A DNA stretch of 64,000 nucleotides from [Clostridium] colinum (GCF_940677205.1 NZ_OW712331.1:434001-498000), one strand, 5' to 3'; shown: positions 7,741 through 17,680, numbered from the stretch's first letter. The notes: generated by a model not told the origin, from the letters alone. Program-made: numbers and translations.

Positions 7741-8937
7741 ATGAATAGCCGTGAACTTATGAAAGCTTTACAGCTAATAGAAAAACAAAGAGGTATAGAT
7801 AGAGAAGAAATATTTTCGGCAATAGAAAATTCTTTAATATCTGCATGTAAAAAAAATTTTGGAACATCTCAAAATATTAAAGTAAGCATGAATAGAGAAA
7901 CAGGAGAAATTAATGTTTATGCACAAAAAGAAGTAACAGAAGATGTTTATGATGCTTTTTTAGAAATATCTCTTGAAGAGGCAAAAGAAATAAATCCTAA
8001 TTATGAATATGGAGATATAGTTGATATACCTATAATACCAAAAGATTTTGGACGTATATCTGCACAGGCTGCAAAACAGGTTGTTGTACAAAAGTTTAGA
8101 GAGGCAGAAAGAGAAAAAATTTACAACCAATTTATAGTTAAGAAAAATGATATAGACACAGGTATAGTAAGAAAAATAGAAAATAAAAATATAATAGTAT
8201 CTCTTGGGCCAATTGATGCAGTTATTCCTTTAAAAGAACAAGTGCCAACAGAAACATATAACGTTCACGATAGAATAAAAATATATATATGTAGTGTTAT
8301 TAAATCTGGTAAAGGAACAAAAATTACAGCTTCTAGAACACATCAAGACCTTATAAAAAGACTTTTTGAGCTTGAAGTGCCAGAAATATATGATGGTACA
8401 GTAGAAATAAAATCTATAGCTAGAGATGCTGGTTCAAGAACTAAAATGGCTGTTTTTTCTAAAAATGAAAATGTTGAAGCTGTTGGAGCTTGTATAGGTA
8501 ATAATAGCAATAGGATAAATGCTGTAATAAAAGAAATTAGAGGCGAAAAAATAGATATTATAAATTGGCACGAAGATACTAAAGCTTATATATCAGAGGC
8601 TTTAAAACCAGCTAGTGTTTTAGAAATACAATTATTAGAGAAAGAGAGAATAGCAAAAGTTGTAGTACCAGATGATCAGCTTTCTCTTGCAATAGGTAAA
8701 GAAGGGCAAAATGTACGCTTAGCAGCAAAACTTACTGGTTGGAAAATAGATATAAAAAGTGAACAAGTAGCAAAAGATACAAACTTTATAAATTATGAAG
8801 ATGAATTAGAAACAAATATAGATACTAGCCAAGTAGATGTTGAAGAAGAAAAAGATGATATTGTTTTAGAAGATACAGATTTTGATACAATAAATAATGA
8901 TGAAATAGATGTTGAAAATGAAACAGATTTTGAGTAA
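7741..8937 (+). CDS. nusA: Transcription termination/antitermination factor NusA
   Basis: A 398-residue RNA polymerase-binding factor that modulates pausing, termination and antitermination. Domains in order are an N-terminal RNAP-binding domain (about 1-125), an S1 domain (about 135-200, starting [10 protein letters not shown]) and two KH domains (about 200-345, with [19 protein letters not shown] and [13 protein letters not shown]). An acidic tail after about 350 is rich in Asp and Glu. As in other Firmicutes, the Proteobacterial C-terminal AR repeats are absent. AAGGAGGAT precedes ATG 7741, and ylxR follows after 12 bases. Confidence 0.97.
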   Translation: MNSRELMKALQLIEKQRGIDREEIFSAIENSLISACKKNFGTSQNIKVSMNRETGEINVYAQKEVTEDVYDAFLEISLEEAKEINPNYEYGDIVDIPIIPKDFGRISAQAAKQVVVQKFREAEREKIYNQFIVKKNDIDTGIVRKIENKNIIVSLGPIDAVIPLKEQVPTETYNVHDRIKIYICSVIKSGKGTKITASRTHQDLIKRLFELEVPEIYDGTVEIKSIARDAGSRTKMAVFSKNENVEAVGACIGNNSNRINAVIKEIRGEKIDIINWHEDTKAYISEALKPASVLEIQLLEKERIAKVVVPDDQLSLAIGKEGQNVRLAAKLTGWKIDIKSEQVAKDTNFINYEDELETNIDTSQVDVEEEKDDIVLEDTDFDTINNDEIDVENETDFE

Positions 8938-8949
8938 TAGGAGGGTAGT

Positions 8950-9219
8950 ATGATTAAAAAGAAAATTCCTCTTAGAAAATGTACAGGTTGTCAGCAGATG
9001 AAAGAAAAAAAAGAGCTTATAAGAGTAGTGCGAACAGATGAAAATCAATATACAATAGATTTAACAGGCAGAATGTCTGGACGTGGAGCATATATATGTA
9101 AAAATATAGAATGCCTTGAAAAAGCTTTTAAATCTAAAGGGTTAGAACGTTCTTTTAAATCTGCTATACCAAAAGATATATATGAAAAACTTAGAAATGA
9201 GTTGGTTTTAAATGAATAA
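8950..9219 (+). CDS. rnpM: YlxR/RnpM family RNA-binding protein
   Basis: An 89-residue basic protein of the YlxR (DUF448) family. The N-terminal RKCTGCQQMKEKKELIRVVR block and the GRMSGRGAYIC block near 38-48 are the family signatures, and the Cys residues are at the usual positions. In B. subtilis this protein binds and modulates RNase P. Its place between nusA and the L7Ae-like gene is the conserved order. RBS AGGAGGG precedes ATG 8950, and the 3' end overlaps the next gene by 8 bases. Confidence 0.92.
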   Translation: MIKKKIPLRKCTGCQQMKEKKELIRVVRTDENQYTIDLTGRMSGRGAYICKNIECLEKAFKSKGLERSFKSAIPKDIYEKLRNELVLNE

Positions 9220-9523
9220 AAAATTATTATCTATGCTATCTATATGTCAAAAAGCAGGCAAAATAGTATCTGGAGAATTTGCAGTAGAAAAAGCTTTACA
9301 AAATGGCAGTGCTATTTATGTTATAATAGCAAATGATGCATCAGAAAATACTAAGAAAAAATTTCAAAATAAAGCTTTTTATTACGAAGTTGAAAATGTT
9401 ATATATGGTGAAAAAGAAATTCTTAGCCATAGTATAGGCAAATTTAATAGAACAGTGTTTGCAATTTTAGATGAAGGATTTTATAATAAAATAAAATATT
9501 ATATAGAAAATGATATAAAATAG
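9212..9523 (+). CDS. L7Ae/L30e family protein YlxQ
   Basis: A 103-residue protein of the L7Ae/L30e/Gadd45 fold, which binds kink-turn RNAs. Signatures are [19 protein letters not shown] at the N-terminus, [15 protein letters not shown] near 35-50 and a final FAILDEGF segment. The start overlaps the ylxR 3' end by 8 bases, indicating translational coupling; no strong ribosome site stands alone. It lies directly before infB as in other Firmicutes. The cellular role of YlxQ is not well defined. Confidence 0.9.
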   Translation: MNKKLLSMLSICQKAGKIVSGEFAVEKALQNGSAIYVIIANDASENTKKKFQNKAFYYEVENVIYGEKEILSHSIGKFNRTVFAILDEGFYNKIKYYIENDIK

Positions 9524-9534
9524 GGGTGATTTAT

Positions 9535-11589
9535 TTGGGAAAAATTAGAGTACATGAACTTAGAAAAAAAATAAGTGAAACAATAGGAAAAGATATAGAA
9601 AATAAAGAGCTTATAGATAAATTATCAGAGTTTGGCATAGAGGTAAAAAGTCATTCTAGTAGTATTGAAGAAAAAGATGTAGATTTTATAATTGAATACT
9701 ATTTAGAAGAAAATTCTCCAAAAGAAGAAGTAAAAGAAGATAAAATTGAAGAAAAAAAATCTAAACAAAATAAAAAAGAGGGTAAAAAAGAAAAAAAGGC
9801 TATGACAAGTGAAAATTCTAAAAACGAAAATGAAGATATTAAAATTATACAAATAGAAAAATCAATAACAGTAAAAGAACTTGCAGAAAAAATAGGAACA
9901 ACAAGTTCAGATTTAGTTATGCGTCTTATGAAAAGAGGTATGATGGTAAATTTAAATCAAGAAATAGATTTTGAATTAGCATCTTCCATATGTGAAGAAT
10001 TTGATATTTTAACAGAAGAAGCACCAGAGATAGATATTTTAGAAGAAACTTTTAAAGAAGAAGAGGAAAATGAAGAAGACCTTACAGAAAGACCACCAGT
10101 TGTTGTTGTTATGGGACACGTTGACCACGGTAAAACTTCTCTTTTAGACTCTATAAGAAAAAGTCGTGTAACAGAAAAAGAAGCAGGTGGTATCACTCAA
10201 CATATAGGTGCTTATACAGTATCTATTGATGATAAACCAATTACATTTTTAGATACTCCAGGACACGAAGCCTTTACTGCTATGCGTATGCGTGGTGCTA
10301 GTGTTACAGATATTGCTATACTTGTTGTAGCAGCAGATGACGGTGTTATGCCACAAACGATAGAGGCTATAAACCACGCAAAAGCAGCAGGTGTAGAAAT
10401 AATAGTTGCTATTAACAAAATGGATAAAGAAAGTGCTAATCCAGATAGAGTAAAACAAGAACTTACAGAATATGGACTTCTTGCAGAAGACTGGGGTGGA
10501 GATACTATATGTGTTCCAGTATCTGCAGTTACTAAACAAGGTATAGATAATCTCTTAGAAATGATTATACTTGTAGCAGAAATGAAAGAGCTTAAGGCAA
10601 ACCATAATAAAAAAGCTAGAGGTACAGTTATAGAAGCTAAATTAGATAAAGGTAGAGGTCCAGTTGCTACAATATTAGTACAAAGTGGTACATTAAAAGT
10701 AGGAGACCCTATTGTTGCTGGTTCTACTTATGGTAAAATAAGAGCTATGATGAATGATAAAGGGCAAAAAGTAAAATCGGCAGGACCTTCTATACCAGTT
10801 GAAATATTAGGTCTTAGCGAAGTACCATCTGCGGGCGATAGTTTTTACGTAGCTAAAAGTGATAAGCAAGCAAGACAAGTGGCAGAGGCAGTTATTGCTA
10901 AAGACAGAGTAGATATGATTAAATCTACATCACAAAAAGTATCTTTAGATGATTTATTTACACAGATACAATCTGGAAATATGAAAGAGCTAAATATTGT
11001 TATAAAAGCAGATGTTCAAGGGTCTGTTGAGGCAGTACGCTCAAGTCTTGAAAAATTATCTAATGAAGAAGTAAGAATACGTACTATACACGGTGGTGTT
11101 GGAGCTATTACAGAATCTGATGTTATGCTTGCTAGTGCATCTAACGCTATTATTATAGGATTTAATGTTCGTCCAGAAAATACGGCAAAATCGGTAGCAG
11201 AAGACCAAAAAGTAGACGTAAGATTATATCGTGTAATATATAATGCAATAGAAGATATAACTGCAGCAATGAAAGGTATGTTAGACCCAGTATATGAAGA
11301 AAAAGTTATAGGACACGCAGAGATTAGACAAATATTTAAAGCTTCTGGCGTAGGTACTATTGGTGGGTCTTATGTAACAGATGGTAAAATTGTAAGAAAC
11401 TCTCAAGTTAGAATAATAAGAGATGGCATAGTTGTATATGAAGGAGAACTTGCAGCTCTTAGAAGATTTAAAGATGATGTAAAAGAAGTAAATGCAGGCT
11501 ATGAATGTGGGCTTTTATTTAATAAATTTAATGATATTAAAGAAGGTGACCAAGTAGAAGCATTTGTTATGGAGCAAATACCACACTAA
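9535..11589 (+). CDS. infB: Translation initiation factor IF-2
   Basis: A 684-residue GTPase that brings initiator fMet-tRNA to the 30S subunit. An N-terminal IF2N region (GKIRVHEL) is followed by a charged Lys/Glu linker and a second IF2N segment ([16 protein letters not shown]). The G domain carries GHVDHGKTS (G1), DTPGHEAF (G3) and NKMDK (G4), followed by domains II, III and the fMet-tRNA-binding C-terminus. The start chosen is TTG 9535: AGGGG lies 8 bases upstream, and the resulting MGKIRVHEL is the usual family beginning. The GTG at 9526 lies inside the ribosome site. Confidence 0.96.
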   Translation: MGKIRVHELRKKISETIGKDIENKELIDKLSEFGIEVKSHSSSIEEKDVDFIIEYYLEENSPKEEVKEDKIEEKKSKQNKKEGKKEKKAMTSENSKNENEDIKIIQIEKSITVKELAEKIGTTSSDLVMRLMKRGMMVNLNQEIDFELASSICEEFDILTEEAPEIDILEETFKEEEENEEDLTERPPVVVVMGHVDHGKTSLLDSIRKSRVTEKEAGGITQHIGAYTVSIDDKPITFLDTPGHEAFTAMRMRGASVTDIAILVVAADDGVMPQTIEAINHAKAAGVEIIVAINKMDKESANPDRVKQELTEYGLLAEDWGGDTICVPVSAVTKQGIDNLLEMIILVAEMKELKANHNKKARGTVIEAKLDKGRGPVATILVQSGTLKVGDPIVAGSTYGKIRAMMNDKGQKVKSAGPSIPVEILGLSEVPSAGDSFYVAKSDKQARQVAEAVIAKDRVDMIKSTSQKVSLDDLFTQIQSGNMKELNIVIKADVQGSVEAVRSSLEKLSNEEVRIRTIHGGVGAITESDVMLASASNAIIIGFNVRPENTAKSVAEDQKVDVRLYRVIYNAIEDITAAMKGMLDPVYEEKVIGHAEIRQIFKASGVGTIGGSYVTDGKIVRNSQVRIIRDGIVVYEGELAALRRFKDDVKEVNAGYECGLLFNKFNDIKEGDQVEAFVMEQIPH

Positions 11590-11602
11590 AGGAATGATAT
11601 TT

Positions 11603-11956
11603 ATGAAAAATAATACAAGAATGATAAGAATAAATGATGAAATAAAAAGAGAATTATCTGAGATAGTTCGCTCAGAGCTTAAAGACCCTCGTATAGGTGT
11701 AATGACAAGTATTTTAAAAGTAGAAACAACTAATGATTTAAAATATTGTAAAGTTTACGTTAGCGTTTTAGGCGATGAAAAGCAAAAATCTGACGTTATA
11801 GAAGGGTTAAAAAATGCTAGCGGATTTATTAGAAAACAGGTAGCTATGAGAATAAATTTAAGAAACACACCTCAATTTAAATTTGAAATAGATGATTCTC
11901 TTGAATATAGTATAAAAATATCAAAATTGATAGATGAGGTAAATAAAAGTGAATAA
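11603..11956 (+). CDS. rbfA: Ribosome-binding factor A
   Basis: A 117-residue KH-type cold-shock factor for 30S maturation. Family blocks are RINDEIKRELSEIV at the N-terminus, LKDPRIGVMTSI near 27-38, KVYVSVLGD near 52 and RKQVAMRINLRNTPQFKFE near 76-94. The ATG at 11603 has AAAGGA about 9 bases upstream. An in-frame upstream start would run back into infB and add unrelated residues. The last 8 bases overlap nrnA. Confidence 0.95.
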   Translation: MKNNTRMIRINDEIKRELSEIVRSELKDPRIGVMTSILKVETTNDLKYCKVYVSVLGDEKQKSDVIEGLKNASGFIRKQVAMRINLRNTPQFKFEIDDSLEYSIKISKLIDEVNKSE

Positions 11957-12908
11957 TATTTATAAAAATATAGAGCCATTTATCCAAGAAATTGAAAAGA
12001 GTAAAAATATAGTTATAGCAGGTCATACATCTCCAGATGGAGATGCAATATGTTCGGCTTTATCACTTGGTATGACTTTAGAAAAAATGAATAAATCTGT
12101 TACTATTCTGTTAGAAGAGTATGAAAGTGTTTATAATTATGTAAAAGGTCATTATATGGTCTATAAAGATAGCTATGAAGATTTAAAAGATGTTGATTTA
12201 TTTATAAGTGTAGATTGTGGTGATATAAACAGGCTAGGAGATGCTAAAGCTATTTTTGAAAAAGCTAAAAAAACTGTAAATATAGACCATCATATAAGTA
12301 ATGATAATTTTGGAGATTTAAACATAGTAAATGATAAAGCTTCTTCAACTTCAGAAATTATATTTGAAATAATAAACCATATAGGTGCAATAGATTTAGA
12401 TATAGCAACGGCTGTTTATACTGGTATAGTTTTTGATACAGGTGGATTTAAGCATAATTGTACTAGTAAAAGAACACATCAAATAGCAGGTGAACTTGTA
12501 GCAATAGGTGTAGATACTGTAAATATATATTCAGATATTTTATCTATGCATACACTAGAAAATAGTAAACTTTTATCTAAAGCTATACAAAATATATATA
12601 TAGAAGACGATATAATTATATCTACACTTTCTAAACAAGAAATGGAAGATTTAGGAGCATCACATAAAAATACAGGAGGTATAGTACAATATTTATTAGA
12701 TATAAAAAATATAAATGTTGCTGTGTTTTTATATGAAAAAAATGATAAATCTATAAAAGTAAGTTTTAGGTCTAAAACTATTGATGTAAATAAAATAGCA
12801 AGTAGCTATGGTGGTGGTGGACATATTTTAGCAGCAGGTGCAACTATTTTAGATATGACACTTGAACAAATAAAAAATGATATTTTACAAAAAATAAAAA
12901 ATGTATAG
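11949..12908 (+). CDS. nrnA: DHH-family oligoribonuclease / pAp phosphatase NrnA
   Basis: A 319-residue phosphoesterase of the DHH/DHHA1 family, which degrades nano-RNAs and hydrolyses 3'-phosphoadenosine-5'-phosphate. Metal-binding motifs are SPDGDA (about 29-34), VDCGD (about 82-86) and NIDHHISN (about 112-119). The DHHA1 substrate loop YGGGGHILAAGA lies at about 286-297. The start is the GTG at 11949, overlapping rbfA by 8 bases, so translation is coupled. The position between rbfA and truB is the conserved order. Confidence 0.93.
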   Translation: MNNIYKNIEPFIQEIEKSKNIVIAGHTSPDGDAICSALSLGMTLEKMNKSVTILLEEYESVYNYVKGHYMVYKDSYEDLKDVDLFISVDCGDINRLGDAKAIFEKAKKTVNIDHHISNDNFGDLNIVNDKASSTSEIIFEIINHIGAIDLDIATAVYTGIVFDTGGFKHNCTSKRTHQIAGELVAIGVDTVNIYSDILSMHTLENSKLLSKAIQNIYIEDDIIISTLSKQEMEDLGASHKNTGGIVQYLLDIKNINVAVFLYEKNDKSIKVSFRSKTIDVNKIASSYGGGGHILAAGATILDMTLEQIKNDILQKIKNV

Positions 12909-12930
12909 TTTATAAAGAAAGATGATAAAT

Positions 12931-13830
12931 ATGAAAAATATATCTGGTGTTATAAATGTATATAAAGAAAAAGGATTTACATCTCATGATGTTGTAAATA
13001 TTATAAAAAAAAAATTAGGTAAAATAAAAACAGGTCATACAGGTACTTTAGACCCAGACGCTATGGGTGTTTTACCTATATGCGTTGGCAAAGCAACTAA
13101 GCTTTCAGAATATATAGCATCTTCTATAAAAGAATACAAAGCAATTGTAACATTAGGAAAAACAACAACTACACAAGATAGCTCTGGAGATATTGTAGAA
13201 GAAAAAAAAGTTGATTGTACGCAAAATGACATAAAAAATATAGTTAGTACATTTAAAGGTGAAATAATGCAAACACCGCCTATGTATTCTGCTATAAAAA
13301 TAAATGGCAAAAAACTTTATGAACTTGCAAGAGAAGGCAAGGAAATAGAAAGAAAACAAAGAAAAATAAATATATATAATATAGAAGTGACTAAATTTAT
13401 AGATAAAGAAAATTTTGAAATAACTGTTCTTTGTTCTAAAGGAACATATATAAGAACATTATGTGATGATATAGGAAAAGCTCTTGGGTGTGGTGCTCAT
13501 ATGAGTTATCTTTTAAGAACAAGAACAGGTCATTTTTATATAAATGAAGCAATAAAATTAGAAGATATAGATAAAATTTTAGAAGATAATGACTTAAATA
13601 AAGTTTTAATACCTATGGATAGAGTTTTATTAGATTATAAAAAAATTATTGTTTTATCAAAAGCTAATAAATTTTTATACAATGGCAATAAAATAAGCTT
13701 TAATTTTATAAAAAATAAACAAAACTTAATTGAAGATGAAAAAGTAATTGTATATGACGAAGATAATAATCTTATAGGTATATATATTGTTTTGATAGAT
13801 TGTATAAAGCCTTTAACTATGTTATTGTAG
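12931..13830 (+). CDS. truB: tRNA pseudouridine-55 synthase
   Basis: A 299-residue enzyme that makes pseudouridine 55 in the T-loop of tRNAs. The N-terminal GVINVYKEKGFTSHDVV and KTGHTGTLDPDAMGVLP (catalytic Asp in LDPDA) are diagnostic, as are PPMYSAIKINGKKLYELAREG near 110-130 and the KGTYIRTLCDDIG block near 168-180. ATG 12931 is preferred because AAAGAAAG ends 9 bases upstream; the in-frame ATG at 12922 touches that site directly. ribF follows after 10 bases. Confidence 0.94.
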   Translation: MKNISGVINVYKEKGFTSHDVVNIIKKKLGKIKTGHTGTLDPDAMGVLPICVGKATKLSEYIASSIKEYKAIVTLGKTTTTQDSSGDIVEEKKVDCTQNDIKNIVSTFKGEIMQTPPMYSAIKINGKKLYELAREGKEIERKQRKINIYNIEVTKFIDKENFEITVLCSKGTYIRTLCDDIGKALGCGAHMSYLLRTRTGHFYINEAIKLEDIDKILEDNDLNKVLIPMDRVLLDYKKIIVLSKANKFLYNGNKISFNFIKNKQNLIEDEKVIVYDEDNNLIGIYIVLIDCIKPLTMLL

Positions 13831-13840
13831 AGGTGTGAAA

Positions 13841-14770
13841 ATGAATATAACAGACAATTTTAATATTTTTGATGAAGATAATAAAAATGGGACAGTTGTT
13901 ACAGTAGGTAATTTTGATGGAATACATATAGGGCATAAAAAACTTATTACTACTACTAAAAAATGTGCTTTAGAAAAAGGGCTAAAATCTGTTGTTTTGA
14001 CTTTTAGCCCACACCCTATAGAAATTATAAAAAATAATACATCATTTTTTTATATCTTTTCTGAAAAAGAAAAATATTTGGAAATGGAAAAAGAAAATAT
14101 AGATTTTTTTATAAAATATAATTTTACAAAAGAGTTTTCTGATATTAGTCCAGAAAAATTTGTAGATATATTAATAGAAAAATTAAATTGTAAAATACTT
14201 GTTGTTGGAGAAGACTATTGCTTTGGTAAAAATAGAAAAGGTAATATTGATATATTAAAAAAGATAGGTAAAGAAAAAGGTATAGAGATTATAAAAATAT
14301 CTAATATTATTATAGACGGTGAAAGAGTAAGTAGTTCTATTATTAGAGAATGTATAAACAATAGAAATATAAAAAAAGCAAATTTATTGCTTAATAAACC
14401 ATATTATATTTTGGGAAAAGTAGTTGAAGGAAATAAATTTGGAAGAACTATTGGGTTTCCTACTGCTAATATTATACCTACTAAAAATAAGCTTTTACCA
14501 CCAGATGGTGTATATATAACAAAAACTAAGTATAATAATAAAATATATGATAGTATTACTAATATAGGTACAAATCCTACAGTTAACAATGTAGATAGAA
14601 CAATTGAAACATATATCTTTGATTTTAATCAAGATTTATACAATAAATATATAGAAGTATACTTTTATGAATGGGTAAGAAGTGTAAAAAAATTTAATGG
14701 TATAGATGAGCTTAAAAGACAAATATCTAAAGATGTAGATAGAGCTAGTAAGTTTTTTAAAATAAATTAA
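13841..14770 (+). CDS. ribF: Bifunctional riboflavin kinase / FAD synthetase
   Basis: A 309-residue enzyme making FMN and FAD. The N-terminal nucleotidyltransferase domain has GNFDGIHIGHKKLI (about 23-36) and the FSPHP block; the VSSSIIREC segment near 165 is its ISSTxIR equivalent. The C-terminal riboflavin kinase domain starts about 188 and contains GRTIGFPTANI and DGVYITKT. ATG 13841 has AGAGGTG at the right spacing; the GTG at 13835 lies within that site. It is the last gene of the rimP-ribF operon. Confidence 0.94.
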   Translation: MNITDNFNIFDEDNKNGTVVTVGNFDGIHIGHKKLITTTKKCALEKGLKSVVLTFSPHPIEIIKNNTSFFYIFSEKEKYLEMEKENIDFFIKYNFTKEFSDISPEKFVDILIEKLNCKILVVGEDYCFGKNRKGNIDILKKIGKEKGIEIIKISNIIIDGERVSSSIIRECINNRNIKKANLLLNKPYYILGKVVEGNKFGRTIGFPTANIIPTKNKLLPPDGVYITKTKYNNKIYDSITNIGTNPTVNNVDRTIETYIFDFNQDLYNKYIEVYFYEWVRSVKKFNGIDELKRQISKDVDRASKFFKIN

Positions 14771-14801
14771 TTTTATATAAAATTTAATAAATATATAATA
14801 A

Positions 14802-14850
14802 AAATAAAATTAAATGTATATTGAATATATGTTTAATTTTATTTTTTATG
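14802..14850 (+). terminator. Terminator-like hairpin after ribF
   Basis: An A+T-rich inverted repeat has arms AAATAAAATTAAA (14802-14814) and TTTAATTTTATTT (14832-14844), extended inwards by partial pairing and followed by TTTATGTATATTTTT. Weak base content makes it less certain than the other terminators. Confidence 0.55.
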
Positions 14851-14952
14851 TATATTTTTATTACAAATTTAGTTTAAAATATACATAAAAAAGTATAGAT
14901 TATTGAAAAAATAGTATAAATTGGCAAAAAAATAAAAAATATACTAAAATAC

Positions 14953-14980
14953 TTGACATTTAATAAATATTCGGTAAAAT
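14953..14980 (+). promoter_or_regulatory. SigA-type promoter before the surface-protein region
   Basis: TTGACA (14953-14958) and TAAAAT (14975-14980) are separated by 16 bases. An AGAGGAG ribosome-site-like sequence follows at about 14989, but no intact reading frame comes after it, consistent with a promoter left from a lost gene. Confidence 0.5.
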
Positions 14981-15034
14981 AATAAGTGAGAGGAGAAAAT
15001 AATTTAAAGGATTTGATAATGTGATAGTGAGAAT

Positions 15035-15115
15035 GTGATAGCAATAATTATTATGGCTTTATTTTTAAGCAGTGTAATTATAAATACTTCAATAGCTTTA
15101 TCATCTATAATGTAA
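15035..15115 (+). pseudogene. Possible signal-peptide remnant
   Basis: A 26-codon frame, GTG 15035 to TAA 15113-15115, encodes a hydrophobic stretch containing MALFLSSVIINTSIALSS. It looks like the core and cleavage region of a secretory signal peptide, similar in style to the two signal peptides downstream. The rest of 15116-15357 is A+T-rich with no recognisable gene. It may be chance; a short real peptide is also possible. Confidence 0.25.
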
Positions 15116-15357
15116 TAAGATAATTTTTTTTATTAAAAAATGAACAAATTTCAAAATTGTTTCACTGTATAAATAGAATTATTTTTAAAATAATAATTAG
15201 ATAGGTAAAATGTTTATTGATAAATTTATATAAAAAATAATTTAAATTTAATTAATTTAAAAAAATACAATTATATACAATTATATTTATAGAATTTATT
15301 ATTAAAAAATACAAGTAAAAGTAGTATTGTAAAAATATTTTATAGTTTAAAATTTTA

Positions 15358-15403
15358 TTTATATTAATATATAGTGGATAAAGTCCAATATATATTAATA
15401 TAA
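15358..15403 (+). other. Long perfect hairpin in the leader of the repeat-protein gene
   Basis: Perfect 15-bp arms at 15358-15372 and 15389-15403 enclose an inner TGGA/TCCA pair (15375-15378 with 15384-15387) around TAAAG. It lies about 90 bp before the gene at 15491. No T tract follows, so it is not a clear terminator. It could stabilise the mRNA leader or be a protein-binding palindrome. Confidence 0.5.
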
Positions 15404-15490
15404 AGTATTATATAAAATCTAAAAATAATTGTTTATAGGCTTACAAATTTGTATACATAAAATAATTATGTATTAAGGAGGAAATAGTAA

Positions 15491-16015
15491 ATGAAAAGAA
15501 AATTAGTATCAATATGTTTAACAACTATATTAGGATTAGCGAGTGTTATGAATGTTCAAGCTTGTCAAGCTGAAAAAGCTAACAATGACTTTCCAGTAGT
15601 AACAATTGTACATCAAGAAGAGAAAAGACCAGAAGTTATAGAATGTGGAACAGGAAATGAGTTTCCTGAAGTAACAGTGGTACATCAAGATGAAAAAAGA
15701 CCAGAAGTTATAGAATGTGGAACAGGAAATGAGTTTCCTGAAGTAACAGTGGTATATCAAGATGAAAAAAGACCAGAAGTTATAGAATGTGGAACAGGAA
15801 ATGAGTTTCCTGAAGTAACAGTGGTATATCAAGATGAAAAAAGACCAGAAGTTATAGAATGTGGATTTGGATTACCAACTGAATTTGGTTTTTTAGAAGC
15901 AATAGATGAAGAAATAAGTTCATCATTTATAGAATATGAATTTATATTACCAGGTTCAGTAATAACAACAGTAGAAGAAGAAATAAATCTAGAATTTATA
16001 GAATGTGGGTTTTAA
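15491..16015 (+). CDS. Secreted tandem-repeat protein of unknown function
   Basis: A 174-residue protein with an N-terminal signal peptide (MKRKL, hydrophobic core to about residue 24). A Cys follows in VQAC, so a lipoprotein is possible though the box is not ideal. Residues about 33-128 hold four 24-residue repeats built on EFPEVTVVxQDEKRPEVIECG; the first is degenerate and the last three are nearly identical. Two weaker, diverged repeats ending FIECGF close the protein. It is acidic, with one Cys per repeat. AAGGAGG precedes ATG 15491. An in-frame decayed repeat lies after the stop (16028-16087), so the gene was once longer. The charged PEVI-type repeats loosely recall surface adhesin repeats; no function is assigned. 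Confidence 0.75.
   Translation: MKRKLVSICLTTILGLASVMNVQACQAEKANNDFPVVTIVHQEEKRPEVIECGTGNEFPEVTVVHQDEKRPEVIECGTGNEFPEVTVVYQDEKRPEVIECGTGNEFPEVTVVYQDEKRPEVIECGFGLPTEFGFLEAIDEEISSSFIEYEFILPGSVITTVEEEINLEFIECGF
15587..15874 (+). repeat. Four 72-bp coding tandem repeats
   Basis: The unit length is 72 bp. Units are 15587-15658 (diverged), 15659-15730, 15731-15802 and 15803-15874. The last three differ mainly by a CAT/TAT change, which implies recent duplication. Confidence 0.95.
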
Positions 16016-16027
16016 TTATCAAATTAA

Positions 16028-16087
16028 TTTAGTTTTCCAGAGATAACATTTATATATCAAAAAATACCACAAATTATTATATGTAAT
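16028..16087 (+). pseudogene. Decayed in-frame repeat unit past the stop codon
   Basis: In the same frame as the gene ending at 16015, and after a second TAA at 16025, the codons read FPEITFIYQK then IPQIIICN. This is clearly a degenerate version of the FPEVTVVYQDEKRPEVIECG unit, followed by TAA at 16088. It shows truncation of the upstream protein by acquired stops. Confidence 0.7.
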
Positions 16088-16204
16088 TAATACAATAAAA
16101 TAATTTATGTATCAGGCAATAGTATAAAAATGTATTTATTACCTGATAATTTGTAATTTAAAAAATTTAACATCATGTTTTAACAGAGAAAAGGGAGAAT
16201 GAGA

Positions 16205-17636
16205 ATGAAAAGAAAACTTACAACAATGCTTTTATCATCAATATTAGGATTATCAAGTGCAATTAATGTTTATGCCGTAAGCAATGCTACTGAAAATAGA
16301 GTATTGACTAACAATTATCCTATGTTATCAAATAGTAATTCAAGTGTAACAACAACTTTATCAAATAAAGGTAAAGAAGAGAGAAGAACAACTTTTACAA
16401 GTGATACTATATAAACAGGAGATAGACCTAGTTTAGCAGGTATAAGTGGATATGGAGGAAGTAGAACAGATTTAACTAGAAGAGAAGATAAAGTTAATAC
16501 TGAGTGGAGAGATGGAGAAAAATACGATACAAGAAATTTTATCGTTAGAGAAACTAATGGAGAAACATTTTGGGACGGTGAAAATGGTTACGAAAAAACA
16601 GATTGGACTATTAGAGAAACTAATGGAGTAAGTCATTGGGGTCTTGATGAAGGTTTTGGAACAACAAGATGGGACTTTAAGAATAATACTGGAGTAACAA
16701 ATTGGACAAATAATAAAGAAAAGACTCAAGGTCATATAGATTGGACAAATAATAAATCTGATGTAGTAAGAAATTGGACAAGAGAGAATGGTGAAGGTTC
16801 TTATGGAACAATAAATACATCAAGAGTTGAGAATCATGGAACAGTTGTTTGGACACAAGATGGAGAAAATGGAAAAATACATGGTGGAACAAGTATTATA
16901 ACAGGAGAGGGCTATGAAACATATAGTTACTCAAGAGGACAAGGCTATGGAAAAAGAATTGAAGAAAAAAAACATCAAACACAAGTAGTTCAGGGGTTGT
17001 AGGAGGAAGAACAACAGGACTTTCAGGAATGGAAGGTTCAAGTACAACAACAGTGAACACAAATGTTTTAAATGAGACAAGAGGAACAACAGTTATATTA
17101 GGAACATCAGGAGTATCAAGACTTCCAGGTCTTGAAGGTGAAAACTCAGATTCAAGTTCAACAACAATTGCAACAAACTCAACATCAAGTGTAAATAGTT
17201 CAACTTCAGGTCAAATAACAACATTATCAAGTTTTTCAGGAGAGAGAGAACAAGTAAATAATAGTTTTTGTGGAACTACATTAGATTTTTATAATTGGGA
17301 AGATTATTTTGATGAATGTGGAAGACCTATAACTTTTGCAGGTGATACAGTAGGACTTCCAGGGCTTTCAGGAGAGAAAAAAAAACAGACAGTATATTTA
17401 CTACTTCAGGTTTTTATGAAAATGAGGAAGATGATTATTATGAAGCATGTGTTACAATAGACGTTAGAGAACAAGAAGCATCAGACATATTAGTAAATAA
17501 TATGGAAGGTCAAGTTATAAATGGTTCAAAATTAGATGGAACTACAAGAGAACTTTCAGGAATGAAAGGAGAAAGTGTACCAGAATTTAAATTACCAGAT
17601 GAGCCATGTAGATTATTAACTCCATCAGAACAATAA
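16205..17636 (+). pseudogene. Broken secreted repeat protein (one stop, two frameshifts)
   Basis: ATG 16205 has AAGGGAG 7 bases upstream and a signal peptide (MKRKLTTMLLSSILGLSSA) closely related to that of the gene at 15491. The frame meets TAA at 16412-16414 but continues in the same frame through a Trp/Asn/Gly-rich stretch with repeats such as WTIRETNG and WTNNK to about 16972. There an A8 run shifts the frame; one extra A would join it to a Ser/Thr-rich part with GLSGMEGSS and RLPGLEGENS motifs. At an A9 run (17377-17385) it shifts again; one extra A would join it to the last part ending at TAA 17634-17636. Restored, it would be about 475 residues. LPGLxGE and LSGMxGE motifs recur along the protein. 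The function is unknown; probably a cell-surface protein. Confidence 0.75.
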
Positions 17637-17680
17637 TATATTTTTAATATAAAAATATATTATTAATACTTTTATAAAAC

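Noticed and set aside
15536-15832. Open frame antisense to the tandem-repeat gene
   Set aside because: It is open only because the 72-bp repeat keeps all frames periodic; it has no ribosome site, and the sense frame has a signal peptide and AAGGAGG.
15587-15874. Tandem repeats considered as a CRISPR array
   Set aside because: Units are contiguous 72-bp coding repeats without distinct spacers, in frame within a secreted protein.
16472-16892. Minus-strand frames under the broken surface gene
   Set aside because: The plus strand has the signal peptide, RBS and protein repeats; the minus frames are shadows of it.
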